Shown here piece by piece: positions 61,327 through 64,000 of a DNA stretch of 64,000 bases. The notes under the pieces were generated by a model that made no database searches, had not been told where the DNA came from, and saw nothing but the letters and a program-made list of their open reading frames with translations. A program made the position numbers and the translations under genes. Source of the stretch: CAZSNT01 sp964607765 (lineage in GTDB: Bacteria > Verrucomicrobiota > Lentisphaeria > Oligosphaerales > JABHEG01); NCBI GenBank assembly GCA_964607765.1, contig CAZSNT010000001.1:110897-174896 (forward strand). Direction: 5' to 3'. The stretch's first letter is position 1. The number at the start of each line of letters is the position of its first letter.

Positions 61327-62387
61327 AGGTCCAACTCCCCGTTCTGACAGCGCACACATGCACTCAAGTGCCCCGGTGCGATTTCACGAAGCACGGTTTC
61401 TCCGGCACAAGCCCGGGCTGCAAACTCACAGCGCGGCGCGAACGGGCAGCCTTGGAACGGGCGATGCAGGTCGGGCGGCGCGCCGGGAATCGTGTAGAGC
61501 GGTTCGCCCTTGCGGTGCAGCGCCGGTATGGACTTCTGCAGCGCAACCGTGTAGGGATGCTTGGGCGAGTAGTAGAGCTCACGCGTTGGGCCGGCCTCCA
61601 CGATGCGCCCCGCATACATGACCATGACCCGGTCGCAAAAGCCTGCAACCACGCCCAGGTCATGGGTGATGAACAGGATCGCGGAGCCTACGGCAGCTTG
61701 GCGTTCCTTGATCAGCTCCAGGATCTGCGCCTGCACGGTCACGTCGAGCGCCGTGGTCGGTTCGTCCGCAATGAGGATCTCGGGCTCGGTGATCAGGGCC
61801 ATGGCAATCATCACGCGCTGGCGCATGCCGCCGGAGAACTCCTGCGGGTACGCCTCGAGGCGTTGCGGGGCGTCCTGTATACCCACTTCGGTCAGAGCGT
61901 CCACGGCACAGTCACGCGCCTCCTGACGGCCCAGGCCCCGGTGCAGGCGCAGCGGCTCGACCAGCTGCGCGCCGATGCGCAGATACGGGTTCAGCGATGT
62001 CATCGGATTCTGGAAGATCATCGAGATCCGGCCGCCGCGCACGGCACGCAGCTCATCCGGCGGGCAGCGCAGCAGGTCCAGCCCGTCAAAGCTCAGGCGC
62101 TCGGCCTCGATTCGTGCGGGAGGCCGGGGAACCAGGCCCAGAATCGAGTAACAGGTCACCGACTTCCCACAGCCCGACTCACCCACCAGCCCCAGCGTCT
62201 CGTTCGGATTGAGGCGGAACGACACGCCGTCCACGGCACGGACCACACCCCGGCGCGTGTGGAAGTGTGTGCACAGGCCCCGAACGTCGAGCAGGGCTTG
62301 GGCTGCCGACAGCTGGTCCACGCCGCCCGCGTCCTGTCCCGGTGCCGAATTCTGCTGGCTGTTCGCTATCTGCAATGGCCCCGGCAT
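61323..62387 (-). CDS. Oligopeptide/dipeptide ABC importer ATPase, OppD/DppD type
   Basis: 354 residues from ATG 62387 (GAGGGAG upstream). Walker A GESGCGKSV, Q-loop SMIFQNPMTSLNPYLRIGAQ, signature EFSGGMRQRVMIAMAL (the M is usual for OppD), Walker B ILIADEPTTALDVT, His ITHDLGVVAGFCD. The C-terminal cluster GCPFAPRCEFAARAC is again the family Cys motif. It is first in an operon: DppD-like, DppF-like, gamma-glutamyltransferase, each overlapping or nearly touching the next. It must serve permeases encoded elsewhere. Confidence 0.94.
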   Translation of the reverse strand: MPGPLQIANSQQNSAPGQDAGGVDQLSAAQALLDVRGLCTHFHTRRGVVRAVDGVSFRLNPNETLGLVGESGCGKSVTCYSILGLVPRPPARIEAERLSFDGLDLLRCPPDELRAVRGGRISMIFQNPMTSLNPYLRIGAQLVEPLRLHRGLGRQEARDCAVDALTEVGIQDAPQRLEAYPQEFSGGMRQRVMIAMALITEPEILIADEPTTALDVTVQAQILELIKERQAAVGSAILFITHDLGVVAGFCDRVMVMYAGRIVEAGPTRELYYSPKHPYTVALQKSIPALHRKGEPLYTIPGAPPDLHRPFQGCPFAPRCEFAARACAGETVLREIAPGHLSACVRCQNGELDL

Positions 62388-62502
62388 CGCTCCCTCGGTT
62401 CTCCGCAAGTCAAGACCGAACACACGCTACACCAAGACCTCCACAGCCGCAAACCGGTGGGCTTGGTATCCAGCCAGACCTCTGTTCCCTAAGGTACGGT
62501 GC

Positions 62503-62585
62503 TTGCCCCCCGTAGCCCGGGTCTCCCGACCCCGGAGCGCGGTTGCCCCCCCCCCGTAGCCCGGGTCTCCCGACCCCGGAGCGCG
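62503..62585. repeat. Two-copy ~40-bp tandem repeat with hairpin and variable C tract
   Basis: Copies start at 62503 and 62543. Each has a run of C (five or six, then ten), GTAGCCCGGGTCTCCC and GACCCCGGAGCGCG. CCGGGTC can pair with GACCCCGG around TCCC. It lies upstream of the DppD-like gene. The remaining gap to 62824 has no recognisable gene. Confidence 0.88.
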
Positions 62586-62824
62586 CCCAGGAGATTCGCC
62601 CCCGGATACTGCAGATGCAGGCCCAAGCCCGGGTGCCCGGCATCCATCGTCGTCGTGCGCCATCCAGAAGACGCCGGTCACGCTAAGTTCATATATGGCT
62701 GCCGCATAATAGTGCTAAGTTCCGGCAATCGCGTCACCGCCAGGTACGCTTGCCTCCCGATGGCGCCTGCGATACTGTCAGACCAGTCGAGGGGGAAGCT
62801 GACACCCCCTCCCCAGAAAGCGTC

Positions 62825-63484
62825 ATGATACTCAGTAAACGTTGGCCAGGAATGGACATGACACGCCGACAGAGCAACATGAAGGAGGCCATCGCTGCTG
62901 CTATGCAAGCGGCGAAGGAGAATAGCCTGTCTGACAAGCTCTACGGCTCCAAGGCAGGCGAGCCGCCTTTCGCGCCCTGGCCGAAGGAACCAACGCCTCT
63001 CGTATTCCTTGATTTCGACGGTGTTCTCAACACCGCGCATAGTCGTGCCCACCTCGGCACGAAATACGGCCTGTCTCCCGACTCAATCCAGTTGCTCAAT
63101 GAGATTCAGCAGGAGTCGGGTGCATTGATCGTGATCACAAGTTCCTGGCGCAAACACTGGACGCTCCGGGAGAACATCCTCGCGCTGGAGAAGAGCGGCT
63201 GCACGGCTGGGAACGTGGTGGGCAGGACTTCCACGGCGGGAAAGAACCGAGGCCGGCAGGTCGATTCCTGGCTCAAGAACGTGCCGTTTCCTGTGTCATC
63301 GTTCGTGATCCTGGACGACCGTTCAGACATGGCAACGCATAAAGACCATCTGGTACAGATCAACCCCGAGACGGGCCTGCAACGTCCAGACGTAGCTTCA
63401 GCGCTCCAGATCCTGGCTATTCCATGCCCGTTTCCACAGGAGGCCAACGAATCCATGCAGGCGGACGCTGAATCGCGCCGCTGA
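62825..63484 (+). CDS. HAD-superfamily phosphatase, 'Swiss Army Knife' RNA-repair type
   Basis: 219 residues from ATG 62825; ATG 62858 (AGGA upstream) is an equally possible start. Motif I is VFLDFDGVLNTAHSR with nucleophile and acid Asp. VITSSWRKHW is motif II in the form typical of the HAD domain associated with RNA-repair ('HAD_SAK') proteins, and FVILDDRSDM is motif IV. The loop after motif I matches that group too (DSIQLLNEIQQESGALIV). Members are predicted to remove phosphates from RNA or nucleotide ends. Here it is free-standing, with a helical N-terminal stretch (KEAIAAAMQAAKEN). Confidence 0.75.
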   Translation: MILSKRWPGMDMTRRQSNMKEAIAAAMQAAKENSLSDKLYGSKAGEPPFAPWPKEPTPLVFLDFDGVLNTAHSRAHLGTKYGLSPDSIQLLNEIQQESGALIVITSSWRKHWTLRENILALEKSGCTAGNVVGRTSTAGKNRGRQVDSWLKNVPFPVSSFVILDDRSDMATHKDHLVQINPETGLQRPDVASALQILAIPCPFPQEANESMQADAESRR

Positions 63485-63600
63485 TGATCGTGTTGGCAGA
63501 TGATGGCTGGGCCCCAGATGATTGAGGGGCGGGCTGCGCGCGTTTTATCGGGTCGTGCCGGGAGTGATCAGTCAATGTCACTGAAGTAGACGGCTCCCGA

Positions 63601-63677
63601 AGATTAGGGCGAAGGATTAGGGCGAAAGATTAAGGTGCGCTACCCTCATCTTTTGCCCTAATCTTTTGCCTTAATCT
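63601..63677 (+). repeat. Long hairpin built of 13-bp repeats (GATTA family), element 1
   Basis: The left arm 63601-63635 contains AGATTAGGGCGAA, GGATTAGGGCGAA and AGATTAAGG in tandem. The right arm 63644-63677 is its inverse. Over the first 30 positions the arms differ at four places. In all four the left strand has G and the right strand has T, so a plus-strand RNA would pair throughout with G-U wobbles. Confidence 0.9.
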
Positions 63678-63790
63678 CCCGGGCATGGCTTCGCCAACGA
63701 ATTGTTCGTGCGGACACCGCAGGGCGGCGCCGCACACCCTTGTGATATGTCCCCAGAGCAAGCCATGACCGGGCCGGAACAAGGTCGGTG

Positions 63791-63873
63791 GACGATGACG
63801 GGCGACGATTAGGGTGGACGATTGGGGAACCGGACTCCGGCATCGTAGACCGTAATCGTCGAGCGTAATCGTC
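63791..63873. repeat. Long hairpin built of 13-bp repeats (GATTA family), element 2
   Basis: The left arm 63791-63823 has GACGATGACGGGC, GACGATTAGGGTG and GACGATT in tandem. The right arm 63841-63873 is its inverse with 7 mismatches in 33. The unit length (13) and the GATTA.GG core are shared with element 1, 113 bp away. Confidence 0.85.
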
Positions 63874-64000
63874 AACCGAACTGTAACAAACCACATATCA
63901 AGCTCTCGCACCGGACGCCGTGGGCACGGCGCCGGTAGAGAGCGGCGTTCACCAGTGCAGGACGATTCGGCCCAGGATGCCCGCGGTCTGAAGGACCGCC

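Larger units (their letters stand above)
63485..64000. other. Gene-free tail with two large inverted-repeat elements
   Basis: No reading frame here looks like a protein: the two minus-strand frames simply run through the hairpins. The segment holds the hairpins at 63601-63677 and 63791-63873. Beyond 63874 nothing is recognised up to the window edge. Confidence 0.6.

Noticed and set aside
63630..63911. Minus-strand frames across the terminal hairpins
   Set aside because: They translate the inverted repeats and have no ribosome site or family likeness.
1..64000. tRNA, rRNA, complete insertion sequence or prophage
   Set aside because: No cloverleaf, rRNA segment, transposase, integrase or phage structural gene was recognised by reading; a tRNA or Rfam scan would settle the RNA part.

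Overview
The window comes from a GC-rich, Gram-negative bacterium, most likely a member of the PVC group (Planctomycetes, Lentisphaerae, Kiritimatiellota or Verrucomicrobia). Three things point there. First, there is a DUF1549/DUF1553 - DUF1501 - PPC-domain operon at 6.0-11.5 kb, a gene trio typical of these phyla. Second, there are many secreted sugar-cleaving enzymes (GH20-like, two GH5/GH42-like, GH43-like, two SGNH/sialate O-acetylesterases). Third, an RRM protein with a Gly-rich tail is present. The Kdo transferase WaaA shows that an LPS outer membrane is made. This placement is inference from gene content; no rRNA, tRNA, ribosomal-protein gene or CRISPR array was seen.

Layout. 1-5.9 kb: end of an AlbA/Schlafen-type regulator, a GH20-like enzyme, a decayed vapBC module, a SASA esterase and a membrane protein. 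6-11.5 kb: the DUF1549/1553-DUF1501-PPC operon. 11.5-14.7 kb: a secreted beta-rich protein, an intact Phd-UPF0175/DUF3368 toxin-antitoxin pair with a probably leaderless promoter, and a Nudix hydrolase. 15-22.6 kb: a glycyl radical enzyme, a giant glycosidase, a three-hairpin tandem repeat and a DHOD-like flavoprotein. 23-30 kb: waaA, ybaK, a 2-hydroxyacid dehydrogenase, a large lipoprotein, a response regulator and an exported cyclophilin. 30.5-38.4 kb: an exported pseudopilin-tailed protein, a hybrid histidine kinase, a PQ-loop protein overlapping a PfkB sugar kinase, a Cys-rich protein, a GNAT enzyme and the RRM protein. 38.7-47.9 kb: a sialate O-acetylesterase, a STAS-tailed membrane protein, a heterodimeric ABC exporter and a lone YejE-type permease. 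48-58.5 kb: a secreted TPR-CHAT protein, a GH43-like enzyme, a second giant glycosidase carrying a PA14-like insert, an intact VapBC and a transglutaminase-like protein. 58.6-63.5 kb: a DppD-DppF-gamma-glutamyltransferase operon and a HAD phosphatase, then a gene-free tail with two long hairpins.

How it fits together. The glycosidases and esterases suggest a degrader of sulfated, acetylated or host-type glycans, with PfkB and the glycyl radical enzyme as candidate downstream steps. Importer parts are scattered: a permease with no ATPase beside it and ATPases with no permease beside them. A recurring feature is that intergenic gaps, especially between convergent genes, hold short tandem or inverted repeats of two or three copies. 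I found no clear new multi-gene system. The strongest unusual signals are these structured intergenic repeats, the leaderless toxin-antitoxin promoter with an operator over its start codon, and the domain insertion in the second glycosidase.
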